DNA of 64,000 nucleotides from Vibrio furnissii CIP 102972 (GTDB taxonomy: Bacteria; Pseudomonadota; Gammaproteobacteria; Enterobacterales; Vibrionaceae): positions 1,116,001-1,180,000 of the forward strand of contig NZ_ACZP01000014.1 in the NCBI RefSeq assembly GCF_000176175.1. The letters run 5' to 3'. Shown in pieces: positions 26,135 through 34,978 of the stretch (position 1 is the first letter of the stretch; every line of letters starts with the position of its first letter). The notes below the pieces were generated by a model. It made no database searches. It was given only the letters and a program-made list of their open reading frames with translations, and was not told the DNA's origin. The translations under genes were made by a program, and so were the position numbers.

Positions 26135-27386
26135 TTGCCTCATCCACCGATTCGGTGACGGGCCAAACACCGCCTGAAATCGTCACTTTCGGCGCTTGTA
26201 CATACAGCGCCACATCCTCGCGAATCCGGTCAAAAATACGCACAGCTTGTTCGGCAGAGTCAGTTTTGATCACCACCACAAACTCTTCACCGCCAAAACG
26301 AAACGCATAATCCGATAAGCGAATGCGGCTTTTAATCACAGACGCCACGCGTTTAATCACTTGATCGCCAATGTCATGGCCATATTTATCGTTCACCAAC
26401 TTGAAGTGATCGATATCCAGAATACACAAATGATATCGGTGATGCGCTTTGAGCTGACGACTGACTTTTTTCAAATAGTGGCGATTGTGCAGCCCGGAAA
26501 GCTCGTCGGTGAAGGTGATTTTCGTCAGTTCCTGTTTGTCTTTGCGAATGCGATACAGGTAGAGGCTCACGCCCGCCGTGATGCTGCCGAACATCAAAAT
26601 CAAGTAGAAGTAGGGCGGAACCAGTTCATGGTTATCGACCACTTTGACCAAGTAGGTTTTGCCGTCATTCAGCAGATCGAGTTTGCGGTAGATAAAGCTA
26701 AAATCATCGTATTCAAATAAACCGGCAAAGCGGTTGGAGCGTTGTAAATCCTGCCATACATGGGGCAAGCTATCCCCCAAATTGCTCAGGCTGTCGATTC
26801 CGGTGCGAGAGCTGGAATAGACGGTGCCGAGTTGATTGATGAGCAGGATGTTGTCGCCGCCAATTTCAGAAAATTCATTGAGATCGATCTCCAACACCAG
26901 ATACCCGATGTGGCGCTGATGGCGATAGATGGCCTTAAACTCGGTGAATACGCCCCATTGCGGTGAGAGCAGCAGTTGCGTTTGCTGGCGATTGAGGCTG
27001 CTGCTGTAAAAGCGGTTGTAGGTGGTGATCCAGCGTTGGTAGCGATACCCCACGGGCGGCGTCTTCGCCACGATCGTCATGGATTTGATCAAGGATTGGG
27101 TGGCGAGCAACTGATTGGCGAGATCCAAAAACGGCGCTGGATCGTCAAAATAACGGGTGGCAATGTGCGAGTCACCGATGGCGAGGAAGCTCGACGCCAG
27201 GTTGCGTTTGAGGATCAGGGTATTTTCTAACGTTTTGAGTTGCGCGGCGAAGTCGGATTCTTTGTCGGATTTAACGTAGCGCATCGGCGTATTAATCAGG
27301 AACACGATGACGAGCGTAAACAGAAGGCATTTAACCTCCAGTTGAAAGGATGATGAGCTGGATATTGGGGTTTGATTGAGGATCAT
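26061..27386 (-). CDS. Diguanylate cyclase with periplasmic sensor
   Basis: A 441-residue inner-membrane protein. A first hydrophobic helix (about 18-34) is followed by a periplasmic sensor of roughly 220 residues, predicted Cache-like by its length and position. A second helix (about 257-278) and a cytoplasmic GGDEF domain follow. The active-site loop is GGEEF (365-369), a functional variant, and the conserved DIDHFKLVNDKYGHDIGD is intact, so it should make cyclic di-GMP. I see no RxxD inhibitory site five residues before GGEEF (SDYAFRFGGEEF). It is next to and co-directional with the phosphodiesterase gene upstream, 121 bases apart, and converges with the protease gene. Confidence 0.9.
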   Translation of the reverse strand: MILNQTPISSSSSFQLEVKCLLFTLVIVFLINTPMRYVKSDKESDFAAQLKTLENTLILKRNLASSFLAIGDSHIATRYFDDPAPFLDLANQLLATQSLIKSMTIVAKTPPVGYRYQRWITTYNRFYSSSLNRQQTQLLLSPQWGVFTEFKAIYRHQRHIGYLVLEIDLNEFSEIGGDNILLINQLGTVYSSSRTGIDSLSNLGDSLPHVWQDLQRSNRFAGLFEYDDFSFIYRKLDLLNDGKTYLVKVVDNHELVPPYFYLILMFGSITAGVSLYLYRIRKDKQELTKITFTDELSGLHNRHYLKKVSRQLKAHHRYHLCILDIDHFKLVNDKYGHDIGDQVIKRVASVIKSRIRLSDYAFRFGGEEFVVVIKTDSAEQAVRIFDRIREDVALYVQAPKVTISGGVWPVTESVDEAIKHADRLLYMAKEQGRNTILSEAA

Positions 27387-27507
27387 GCGCCTGAAACACT
27401 TCCGTATGTTTCGGCGATATTATGGAGCAATCTCACTAAAATCCAGTCACTTAGATGAAGGATTTATGAACATCGCTTTGAATCAGAGCGAGTTCACATC
27501 GTGTGGT

Positions 27508-29223
27508 TTAACCAGTGGTGAGGTTGCTAGACAGTGTGTAACGGCTGGCACTGGCAAGCGACAGCGGCTTCGAGAACCAGTAGCCCTGCAAATAGGACGC
27601 GCCCATTGCGCGAAACTTCCTGAACATGTCACTGTTCTCAATGCCTTCAATCACGATGTCGACGCCTTTGCTGCGACTGAGTTGAATGATGAAGCTCAGG
27701 TACTCTTCGGAGGCTTGGTTGGTCAAGGTTTTGGTGGCCATAGAACGATCGATTTTAATTTGATTCAACGGCAAATCGAAAAAGCTGTGAATGGAGCTAA
27801 AGCCGGTGCCAAAATCATCCAAAGAGAGCTGAAAGCCCATTTTGCTCAGGGTTTCCAATTGATTGAGCGCATTCTTGTTGCCATCCAAAATCACGGTTTC
27901 CGTCAGTTCTAACACGATGGATTGAGGATCAATGCCCGCTTCACTGGCCATCATTTTGATGTTGGAAGGGAAGGTGCTATTGAGCAGTTGCAACACCGAA
28001 ACGTTGATGTTGACGCGAATGTTCACGCCGTTGACTTTGTTGTAGCGACTGATGAATTCACACGCTTTTTCAAAGACTTGATAACCCAAGTCGGTAATTA
28101 ACCCCTTCTCTTCGGCCACGGGAATGAATTCGTCGGGGAAAATTTCGCCAAACTCTTTGGAACGCCAACGTACCAGCGCTTCAAAGCTCGATACTTGGCC
28201 GCTTTGTGCATTTAAAATGGGTTGGAATTTGACGGAGAGTGAACGCGATTGCAGCGCTTCTTTGAGCCCGCGCTCGATGTAGAAGAAGCGATCAACTGCA
28301 CGCTGCGTTTTGCCGTTGTAGATTTCAATCCGCGAGCGTTTTTTCTCACCAGCGTACTGACAAGTGCGTGAGGCAATATTGATGATCTGCTCGGCGCTGT
28401 ACGCATTTGAAAATTCAGGATAGACGCCGATGCTCATGCTGTCGCCAAACAAGTGCCCATGTTCTTGCGCTGATTTTGCGTAGCGATCCAAGATGTCGTG
28501 ACACAATGCGGTCAGCGCGTCATGGCTGATGTTTTGGCTCAGCAATAGGGCAAAGTCATCGGAGCGAACGCGATAGAATTCGGTGTCGGGATTGGTCACG
28601 CTGTTTAGCGCGGAGATCAAATGATGCAAGATGTGCTGCACCACTTCCGTACCGTATTGGTTCAAGTAGGATTTGATGTCGTCAATTTGGATGTAAAGCA
28701 AGGTGCCCGACTTTTGGTCGTCGAGTTTGATTTGATCAATATCTTTGAGCAGTTTGGTCGCGTTGGCTAAGCCGGAAACGTTATCGTAAAACGCCGCCTG
28801 ATTGAGATAAGACTCCATCAACTTCTGATCAGAGATATCCCGATGGCTGCCGACCATAAACGTTTCGCCATCCCGCTGGCAGGTGACGGCGGTGCCTTCA
28901 ATCCACACATACTGCCCATTGCTTTTACGCGCTCGGTATTGCGCGGTGGCTCGGCCGATACTCGCAACATGGTGATGCACCCGCGCTTCCAGATCCTCAC
29001 GATCCTGCGGGTGAACGACAGTGAACCACTCATTCAAAGTGATTGTGGAAGCATTGAAACCAAATTGTTGATAAAAGCCAGGGTTGTAAAATGTCATACA
29101 GCCCTGCTCATCCATGTGAAAAATCCCCTCGCTGAATACGTCAAAGATATGCATCAAACGTTTTTGATAGACGTCTGAAAACATATTGATCACGTCTGCG
29201 GGTTTTTCCTGCGTCAATGACAT
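27508..29223 (-). CDS. PAS-GGDEF(degenerate)-EAL cyclic di-GMP phosphodiesterase
   Basis: A 571-residue cytoplasmic protein. A PAS domain (about 25-135) with the trailing VGSHRDISDQKLMESYL motif precedes a GGDEF domain whose signature has decayed to SDDF (221-224), so no cyclase activity is expected. The EAL domain (about 320-560) keeps its catalytic set: EAL (348-350), NINVSVLQL, ELTET, DDFGTGFSS, KIDRS, EGIEN and QGYWFSKPL. It should hydrolyse cyclic di-GMP under control of the PAS domain. It lies just upstream of the cyclase gene on the same strand, and the two may set local levels together. Confidence 0.92.
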   Translation of the reverse strand: MSLTQEKPADVINMFSDVYQKRLMHIFDVFSEGIFHMDEQGCMTFYNPGFYQQFGFNASTITLNEWFTVVHPQDREDLEARVHHHVASIGRATAQYRARKSNGQYVWIEGTAVTCQRDGETFMVGSHRDISDQKLMESYLNQAAFYDNVSGLANATKLLKDIDQIKLDDQKSGTLLYIQIDDIKSYLNQYGTEVVQHILHHLISALNSVTNPDTEFYRVRSDDFALLLSQNISHDALTALCHDILDRYAKSAQEHGHLFGDSMSIGVYPEFSNAYSAEQIINIASRTCQYAGEKKRSRIEIYNGKTQRAVDRFFYIERGLKEALQSRSLSVKFQPILNAQSGQVSSFEALVRWRSKEFGEIFPDEFIPVAEEKGLITDLGYQVFEKACEFISRYNKVNGVNIRVNINVSVLQLLNSTFPSNIKMMASEAGIDPQSIVLELTETVILDGNKNALNQLETLSKMGFQLSLDDFGTGFSSIHSFFDLPLNQIKIDRSMATKTLTNQASEEYLSFIIQLSRSKGVDIVIEGIENSDMFRKFRAMGASYLQGYWFSKPLSLASASRYTLSSNLTTG

Positions 29224-29544
29224 ATCAATGCACCTAGCTCTACTGAACCATACGGATTCTGAGCACTAAAGTTAAAGCAACAACGTTAAAAAATAAAAGG
29301 CGTTGATAACAAAGTTATTAATTTAATTTTCTTTTAGGCGTCAACTATATCTTTTATGAAAGAATGTCTCAATTATGAAATTCCATGTAAATGATAAGCG
29401 TGCGTACACCCATACTTTTCAACACATTGAATATCTATTGAGAATGATTTGTGTTAGTCGACTATGTTGAAGCACAAAAAAAGCGGCTTACAAGCCGCTA
29501 ATCTAATCCATATGAGTGGTGGAATGCCAGTCTTCGTGAACGAT
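29224..29544. other. Intergenic region between the phosphodiesterase gene and gsk
   Basis: AT-rich, about 320 bases. It holds the promoter region of the leftward phosphodiesterase gene and the gsk terminator at 29471-29499. Nothing else is recognised. Confidence 0.5.
29471..29499 (-). terminator. Terminator after gsk
   Basis: Stem AGCGGCT/AGCCGCT with a 4-base loop; reading leftward it is followed by a run of T. It lies 46 bases after the gsk stop. Confidence 0.85.
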
Positions 29545-30849
29545 TTATCGATCCCAGTAGGTTTCTTCTAGGCTGTCTTCTCGTTCAGGCAGCGCACGTG
29601 ACAAACGTGGCGAGTGCTGCGTTAACACTTCGTAGCTGACGCGGTTGGCATATTTGCACACTTGCGATAGCGACGAGTAGGTCAAATAGTGTCGATCGTG
29701 CTTGGCCGAATTGGGTACATTGCGCAAGTGGTAGCTGTTGGCCGCCATGTCGTGCAGCAATGCCGACAACGCGCCATCGCCAGCACCGTTGGTGTTTTTG
29801 ATCTCTAAGGGGCCGCCAAGGTATGGGCCGATGTGAGAATAAACACGCAGTGGCTGCTCGCAGTCTTGCTGGCGCATTGCGCGGCTGAATTCGTATTTGT
29901 TGAACTCAGCAATATTGCCCGGCAGCAGCGGCAGTTCGGTTTCGCGTTTAGCGGCTTCATCGACGTAGCCGGCCATGTATAGGCCAACTGGGCCAGCGGT
30001 ACACAACACCAAATCGACCCATTCGAGCGCTTTATCGGCAGCGAGAAGCGGATCTTTTTCGCCGGTCAGCGCTTCACCTTCTTCTTCATTCATCGCCAAA
30101 ACGGTGACGTGTTCTTTGAGGTAGTCCTGCCACCATGTTTCATTGCCTTCGATCACGTACTTCGTGCCAAGCGTGAGTACCACCGGCACCGATTTCGCTT
30201 TGGCAATTTCAATGGCGCGTTGTACGGCTTGAGGCATCGGATCGTTTGGCTTACCGCGCATCAGATACGAAGAGACCACCAAAGCAGACGCCTTATCGAA
30301 TACGTCTTCAGGAATGCTTTCAGGATGCAACTGGTTCATGTGACCTTCGTTGATCGCAAAAGTACGTTCACCATTTTCAGAAATGAGAGTGTAACAACGG
30401 CCAATCGGGCCATCCACGGTTTGAAGATGGTTGAGGTTCATGCGTGACGACGTGCGGCACAAATAGCGATACGCGTAAGAGCCAACTTCGACGTTTTTTG
30501 ACATCACGCCGAGCAGGACCGATTTGCTGTCCGCCAGCACGGAATAGTTGTGCAGGGTATTGCCAATGGTGTCACCCGGGTATTGGTGTGTGATCAAATT
30601 CCGTTCGACCAGTTCTTGGTAAAGCGCGTCGGCTTGACTCTCTTCCAGTACCAGAGAATGTCCTTTACTCAGGTTGTATTTGTCTAAGAATGCATTATCC
30701 ACGCGCGCTTCAATATCAACGATGGTCTGACCGACACCGACGATCGTAGGGCGATGGAGTAGTGGGGTTTGTTGGATTTGGTTGACCAACGGATCACGGG
30801 CGTGCGTCGGAAAATAATGCTTAGATTTGCGCTGTCCAGGAAACTTCAT
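29545..30849 (-). CDS. gsk: Inosine-guanosine kinase
   Basis: A 434-residue PfkB-family kinase, the same length as E. coli Gsk, which phosphorylates inosine and guanosine with ATP in purine salvage. The opening KFPGQRKSKHYFP, the substrate-binding region HQYPGDTIGNTLHNY and the PfkB signature NTNGAGDGALSALLHD with its catalytic aspartate are clear. The start at 30849 has no strong ribosome site but fits the family N-terminus exactly. Monocistronic, followed by its own terminator. Confidence 0.97.
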   Translation of the reverse strand: MKFPGQRKSKHYFPTHARDPLVNQIQQTPLLHRPTIVGVGQTIVDIEARVDNAFLDKYNLSKGHSLVLEESQADALYQELVERNLITHQYPGDTIGNTLHNYSVLADSKSVLLGVMSKNVEVGSYAYRYLCRTSSRMNLNHLQTVDGPIGRCYTLISENGERTFAINEGHMNQLHPESIPEDVFDKASALVVSSYLMRGKPNDPMPQAVQRAIEIAKAKSVPVVLTLGTKYVIEGNETWWQDYLKEHVTVLAMNEEEGEALTGEKDPLLAADKALEWVDLVLCTAGPVGLYMAGYVDEAAKRETELPLLPGNIAEFNKYEFSRAMRQQDCEQPLRVYSHIGPYLGGPLEIKNTNGAGDGALSALLHDMAANSYHLRNVPNSAKHDRHYLTYSSLSQVCKYANRVSYEVLTQHSPRLSRALPEREDSLEETYWDR

Positions 30850-30926
30850 GTGTTAAGTGGGCATTGTGAAAGAATTTTCGCGGATGATATCACAAAAATT
30901 TATGCAAAGTTTCATTTTAACGACAT

Positions 30927-30951
30927 AAAAAAGCGACTCAGAACGAGTCGC
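30927..30951 (-). terminator. Terminator after creA
   Basis: Stem GCGACTC/GAGTCGC with a 5-base loop and, reading leftward, a run of six T. It begins 19 bases after the creA stop. Confidence 0.88.
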
Positions 30952-30969
30952 GGGCATTGATGATGTGCG

Positions 30970-31446
30970 CTATTTTTCAGCAGTCGTAGGGAAGGCGTTG
31001 TAAGCCTTTGTTCCCCAAAGCGGTACCGTCGACAGGCTGTGCTTGAAACTGCCTTCGGTTTCTTTGGTGGTGTATGAGAGGTAGAGCAGCGTTTGGTTCT
31101 CAGCATCGTAGATGCGGCGTACTTTCATGGTTTTGAAGAAAATACTCTTTGATTTCTTAAAGACCACTTCACCCGATTTGCTCTTATCAATCTGTGCGAT
31201 CATTTCTGGCGTAATGTCGCCGGTTTGACGGCAAGAGATGGAGCTGTCGCTTGGATCTGCAAAACTCAGATTCGCTTCAATGGAAGCGATATGACATGTC
31301 ACACCCGTCACCACATCATCTTTGAGCGAGCCAATCTTAATATCTTTCATGGTAAACATACCCAAGCTGACGTCGCCCACTTCGGAGTTATCACACCCGG
31401 CAAGGGCAAGCGCGCTTAAAGAAATTACGGCTAATTTCTTGATCAT
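30970..31446 (-). CDS. creA: CreA family lipoprotein
   Basis: A 158-residue protein of the CreA family, conserved and of unknown function. In E. coli it heads the creABCD operon, but no creBCD is present here. A lipoprotein signal is visible (MIKKLAVISLSALALAGC, Cys18), and the family blocks VGDVSLGMF, TGVTCHI, DPSDSSISCRQTG and SIFFKTMKVRRIYD follow, with a conserved Cys pair in the mature part. The ATG at 31446 gives the lipobox and follows GGAATAA. Confidence 0.92.
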   Translation of the reverse strand: MIKKLAVISLSALALAGCDNSEVGDVSLGMFTMKDIKIGSLKDDVVTGVTCHIASIEANLSFADPSDSSISCRQTGDITPEMIAQIDKSKSGEVVFKKSKSIFFKTMKVRRIYDAENQTLLYLSYTTKETEGSFKHSLSTVPLWGTKAYNAFPTTAEK

Positions 31447-31614
31447 TTTATTATTCCAACTGTTCACGTTGAGTCCATGATAGCAGTATGTTACGAGAAA
31501 GACAGAACCGAATTGTGGTAGACTCTAGGTTTTCGGTGCTGTGACACGATTTCGCCTGCGCGCGATCATCGCCGTCTGCACCTGATATTTTGCTAACGAT
31601 AAGAAGTACGCCTT

Positions 31615-32121
31615 ATGACACCGTCATCTCATGCGATTGTTGAAATCAAAAATCAGTGGCTCTGGAGCCAAGTTGATGTCGAGTATCCGACACCGGAAAG
31701 TCTCAAGGGGCGTGCGCTCTATCAAGCCCATACCGCATCTCGCCAGGTTCAACCCTTTGCCAGCCAACCGCAGGATTCAGCGGCACTGGATGATATCTTT
31801 CTGGTCGATTTTCACCGCCTGACCATCATGTTTGCACTGCTACAAGCGGCGCAGATGGAGACGGAAGCTGAGCAGAATTTGCTGGTCGAATTCTTCACCC
31901 AAATTATCTTTTCTGAGCCTTGCTCACTGTATGTCGGGTTTGAAAACTCACAACCAGTGGCGGCCGCGATCGTCACCGCACATGGCGACAACGTATTGGT
32001 GTCGGACATCGCACTGAATGCCAATCAAACCTACGCCGATGCCCCTCAGTTTGCCGCGGCTGTGTTGGCGAAATGGTGCCAAGCCCATGCGTTCGATGGC
32101 GAGGCGTTCCTCGAAGTATAA
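31615..32121 (+). CDS. Conserved hypothetical protein, faintly acetyltransferase-like
   Basis: A 168-residue soluble protein that I cannot place. The N-terminal half is polar and helical. The centre (SLYVGFENSQPVAAAIVTAHGDNVLVSDIAL) has the strand-turn-strand pattern seen in GNAT acetyltransferases, where a side chain meets a following strand, but no acetyl-CoA-binding loop (R/Q-x-x-G-x-G/A) is visible. The coding frame is clean with good codon use. Alone on its strand between creA and the HAD gene. Confidence 0.6.
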   Translation: MTPSSHAIVEIKNQWLWSQVDVEYPTPESLKGRALYQAHTASRQVQPFASQPQDSAALDDIFLVDFHRLTIMFALLQAAQMETEAEQNLLVEFFTQIIFSEPCSLYVGFENSQPVAAAIVTAHGDNVLVSDIALNANQTYADAPQFAAAVLAKWCQAHAFDGEAFLEV

Positions 32122-32287
32122 ACGTCAATAATGTTGCAGCTTTAAGACAGCTTAGGCCACTCACGTTCAGAAAAGTGATGTTGGTTGGGAAATTGTTTTT
32201 CACCATGTGAGAACGGTTTCATTTCCTTCGTTGTGTTATTTCGTCGTGATTGTATGCGTATACACTGCTCGAAAAGGGGGAGCGTAT

Positions 32288-32944
32288 ATGACTAACAAAA
32301 AAACAAACTGCGTTATTTTTGACTGTGAAGGGACGTTGGTTGACAGCGAGCGTCTTTGTTGCGAAGCCCTTGTTCGAATATTCAATGAGTTAGATGCAAA
32401 TCTGACGGTGGACGATGTCGCGGATACCTTCGAGGGTGGCAAGATTGCGGACATTCTGACCGCCACATTAGAGCTGGCATCCATGACTGCGGATTTAGAT
32501 GTTTTGGAAGCGCGCTACCGCGATGTGTTGGATACGCTGTTCGCTCATGAACTGAAACCAATGGATGGCGTGTTGCCTCTGCTGGAGACGTTGACGCGTC
32601 ACAATGTGGAGTTCTGCGTGGCCTCAAATGCGCCGCGCAATAAAATCGAAACCACGCTGCAGTTGGCCGGCTTGCTGCCGTATTTCAATGGTAAAGTCTT
32701 TTCGGCGTTTGAAGCCAACAGTTGGAAACCCGAACCGGATTTGATTCGCTATTGCGCGATGAATATGGGCTTCATGTTGGATGAGTGCGTGTATGTGGAT
32801 GACACCGCAAAAGGGGTGGAAGCGGGTGTGCAAGCGGGCGTGACCACGTATCAGTTGGAACCGTTGAGCCCGGCCAACCGCACCACGCACGACGACGTGG
32901 TGATCCTCAGTAAATTAGAACAACTTACGGACTATGTCTGTTAA
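32288..32944 (+). CDS. HAD-superfamily hydrolase, YieH/phosphatase-like, altered DxD motif
   Basis: A 218-residue haloacid dehalogenase-type protein resembling E. coli YieH (6-phosphogluconate phosphatase). Motif I is FDCEGTLVDSE: the nucleophile Asp12 is present, but the acid-base Asp two residues on is Glu14. Motif II is VASNAPRNK, motif III the Lys in SWKPEPD, and motif IV VDDTAKGVEAG. A helical cap (about 20-80) selects the substrate. The Glu substitution may slow or alter catalysis. The start at 32288 follows GGGGGAG. Confidence 0.85.
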   Translation: MTNKKTNCVIFDCEGTLVDSERLCCEALVRIFNELDANLTVDDVADTFEGGKIADILTATLELASMTADLDVLEARYRDVLDTLFAHELKPMDGVLPLLETLTRHNVEFCVASNAPRNKIETTLQLAGLLPYFNGKVFSAFEANSWKPEPDLIRYCAMNMGFMLDECVYVDDTAKGVEAGVQAGVTTYQLEPLSPANRTTHDDVVILSKLEQLTDYVC

Positions 32945-33022
32945 GCGAATACGACGTGTCAGCGAATAGAGCGATTCGATGAACACATCGGTTCGTTGAA
33001 CACCAATAAACGCCGCGCTAGC

Positions 33023-33238
33023 TTAGTGCATGGTTGGGCGAAGCGAGTGCGTGCGATGTAATGCAGATGAATGATGCAGCAGCATCAATTGCAGTTGAAT
33101 GCTTTTCAGATGGTCGGTTTTAAATCCGCACTGACCGCAAATAAACTTTTCCCCATCCTCCGACATCAGGTATTCGTCATGTTGGCAAAGTGGACAGCAA
33201 TCGAGCGATAAAGCATCGGTATGGTTTGATTTTGTCAT
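33023..33238 (-). CDS. Small zinc-ribbon protein
   Basis: A 71-residue protein with two CxxC knuckles (CPLC, residues 15-18, and CGQC, residues 34-37), the hallmark of a small zinc ribbon, followed by a histidine-rich helical tail (LMLLHHSSALHRTH). It may bind nucleic acid or act as a protein adaptor. No family name is assigned. Confidence 0.6.
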   Translation of the reverse strand: MTKSNHTDALSLDCCPLCQHDEYLMSEDGEKFICGQCGFKTDHLKSIQLQLMLLHHSSALHRTHSLRPTMH

Positions 33239-33286
33239 AATGAACTTACTCAGCAGCGATAAAAGCGTGAATGTTGACCCTTATGG

Positions 33287-33523
33287 ATGAAGCCTTGGCT
33301 GCTCGCCGGTGGCGCCATGATGTTGGGTTTCATTTGTTATGCTTCTAGAATAATCGGAATCATGAATCCGTACTGTTACAGTGTTGGGTTTTGTGCTGGT
33401 TTTGAGAGTGAATTCATAAATAAATCTGTCATCACACTGAAAAACAACATAGAAATTTATTCTATTTCTAAGGCTGATGGCACTTTTAAAGTTCTGAATG
33501 AAAATCATACCGATTCTCAGTGA
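33287..33523 (+). CDS. Possible small membrane or exported protein
   Basis: A 78-residue open frame starting MKPWLLAGGAMMLGF with an N-terminal hydrophobic stretch (about 5-20) and a hydrophilic C-terminus. Two cysteines (NPYC and GFCAG) lie in the middle. It is AT-richer than its neighbours and has no clear ribosome site, so it could be real, a decayed gene or chance. It precedes cutA by about 130 bases. Confidence 0.35.
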   Translation: MKPWLLAGGAMMLGFICYASRIIGIMNPYCYSVGFCAGFESEFINKSVITLKNNIEIYSISKADGTFKVLNENHTDSQ

Positions 33524-33655
33524 AAATGACCGCATCGTTGAATGGGGGGGACTGAGATCGCAGCGTGGTGGTATAGCACTCTCCGCACCGACGATTTCGG
33601 TATATGCTTTGTGAAGTGATGAGGTTTCGATTGAACTCGATGAGAGGAGAGCACG

Positions 33656-33991
33656 ATGGAGAAGCAGGCATTCTGCATGGTTTTGACCACCACCAATCGT
33701 CCGGAAAACGCGCAGCAAATCACCCATAGCCTGCTGTCAAAACAACTGGCAGCGTGTGTGCAGTCCATGCCAATTCAAAGCCACTATCTGTGGAATGGCG
33801 AAGTATGCTGTGATGCCGAAATTTTGCTGATCATCAAAACGCGCCAAGCGTGTTATGCCGACCTTGAACAGGAAATCGCGCAGCTGCATTGTTATGAAGT
33901 GCCACAAATTGTCCAAGTGCCGATTGTCGATGGCTTCAATCCATATCTGGCATGGATTGAGCAAAATACACCGACGACAGAAACCCGGTAG
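33656..33991 (+). CDS. cutA: CutA1 divalent-cation tolerance protein
   Basis: A 111-residue trimeric cytoplasmic protein of the CutA1 family. The core QITHSLLSKQLAACVQ, the SHYLWNGEV strand, the ILLIIKTR strand and the HCYEVPQIV motif are all typical. Linked to copper/divalent metal tolerance in E. coli, although its biochemical role is unclear. The end converges on yjdF across a shared terminator. Confidence 0.95.
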   Translation: MEKQAFCMVLTTTNRPENAQQITHSLLSKQLAACVQSMPIQSHYLWNGEVCCDAEILLIIKTRQACYADLEQEIAQLHCYEVPQIVQVPIVDGFNPYLAWIEQNTPTTETR

Positions 33992-34064
33992 CAGGTGAGT
34001 CACCTGAACAGATCAGGTCACGCACACAAATCGAGGCGCTCAAGCACATCGAATCATCCAAATA

Positions 34065-34090
34065 AAAAAGGAGCCTCAGCTCCTTTTTCT
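34065..34090. terminator. Bidirectional terminator between cutA and yjdF
   Basis: A perfect 10-base stem AAAAAGGAGC/GCTCCTTTTT with loop CTCA, T-rich in both directions. Confidence 0.92.
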
Positions 34091-34139
34091 ATGCGCGTTC
34101 TATGCGTGCGATTTTCTACACCATACGAGGTATAACCGG

Positions 34140-34748
34140 TTAAGCCACGGAAAAGCGCTGCGGTTGCATTCGGCACTGCACGCTCATCACGCACAACGCG
34201 GTGATCGCTCCCAGTGTGTCGCACAGCATGTCTTTTTGAGCATCCCAAATGTCGCCTTGTGATCCCAAAAACGCGATGCCTTCCTCGCCGCCCGCCAAAT
34301 CGGCATACCACCATTCGATGATTTCATAGCCAGCGGCAATACTCATGATGCAAAACAGCGCAAACGCTCCTGCGATCCAGCGGTTCGCGAGTTGGCGGCG
34401 AATGAGATATTCCGCGATGGGGTAAGCATATAAGCCGATTGCAAAGTGTGCGACGCGGTCAAAATTATTGCGCTCAGAGCCAATCAGTTGGTTGAACCAG
34501 TCAAATGGGACTTCTGCGAATGTGTATTTCGCGCCAATGGTATGTAGGGTTAACCAAATAAACATCAGCAGGTAGGCCGTTTTACTTAACGTTTGATGGG
34601 TGGATGCCCACCAAATCCCGACCAAAATCAGTACGGCGGGCAGAATTTCGGCGATCCATACCGCGCGTGACGATGGGGCAATGGCCGAGAACACAAAGAC
34701 CACAGCGTAGGCAAGCGTAAAGCCAATCAAACTTTTGGGAAAATTCAT
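34140..34748 (-). CDS. yjdF: DUF2238 (YjdF-type) inner-membrane protein
   Basis: A 202-residue protein with about five or six hydrophobic helices. It carries the YjdF blocks ERNNFDRVAHFAIGLY and EWWYADLAGGEEGIAFLGSQ followed by GDIWDAQKDMLCDTLGA, with conserved acidic and histidine residues at the membrane face. Function unknown; I see nothing in the context to suggest it. The start at 34748 has AAGGA a little far upstream. Confidence 0.9.
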   Translation of the reverse strand: MNFPKSLIGFTLAYAVVFVFSAIAPSSRAVWIAEILPAVLILVGIWWASTHQTLSKTAYLLMFIWLTLHTIGAKYTFAEVPFDWFNQLIGSERNNFDRVAHFAIGLYAYPIAEYLIRRQLANRWIAGAFALFCIMSIAAGYEIIEWWYADLAGGEEGIAFLGSQGDIWDAQKDMLCDTLGAITALCVMSVQCRMQPQRFSVA

Positions 34749-34978
34749 TGGGTGATCAATCCTTTTTTAAGTGCTGAGCCTATGGTGCCACTATTATGAA
34801 CGCTGTTCAATTGTGTTTTTGCGCGGGAAAGTCATCTGACGTAAACGTTTACTGTTGAAATTGGCGTGGTTCGCTCAGATTCAGCGCATTCAAAACCGAA
34901 CATTTCATTAAAGTTTGATTTACCCCATAGTGACTTTTAAAATCCCGCGTTCAATTCTCATAACAAAAAAGTAAAGTC

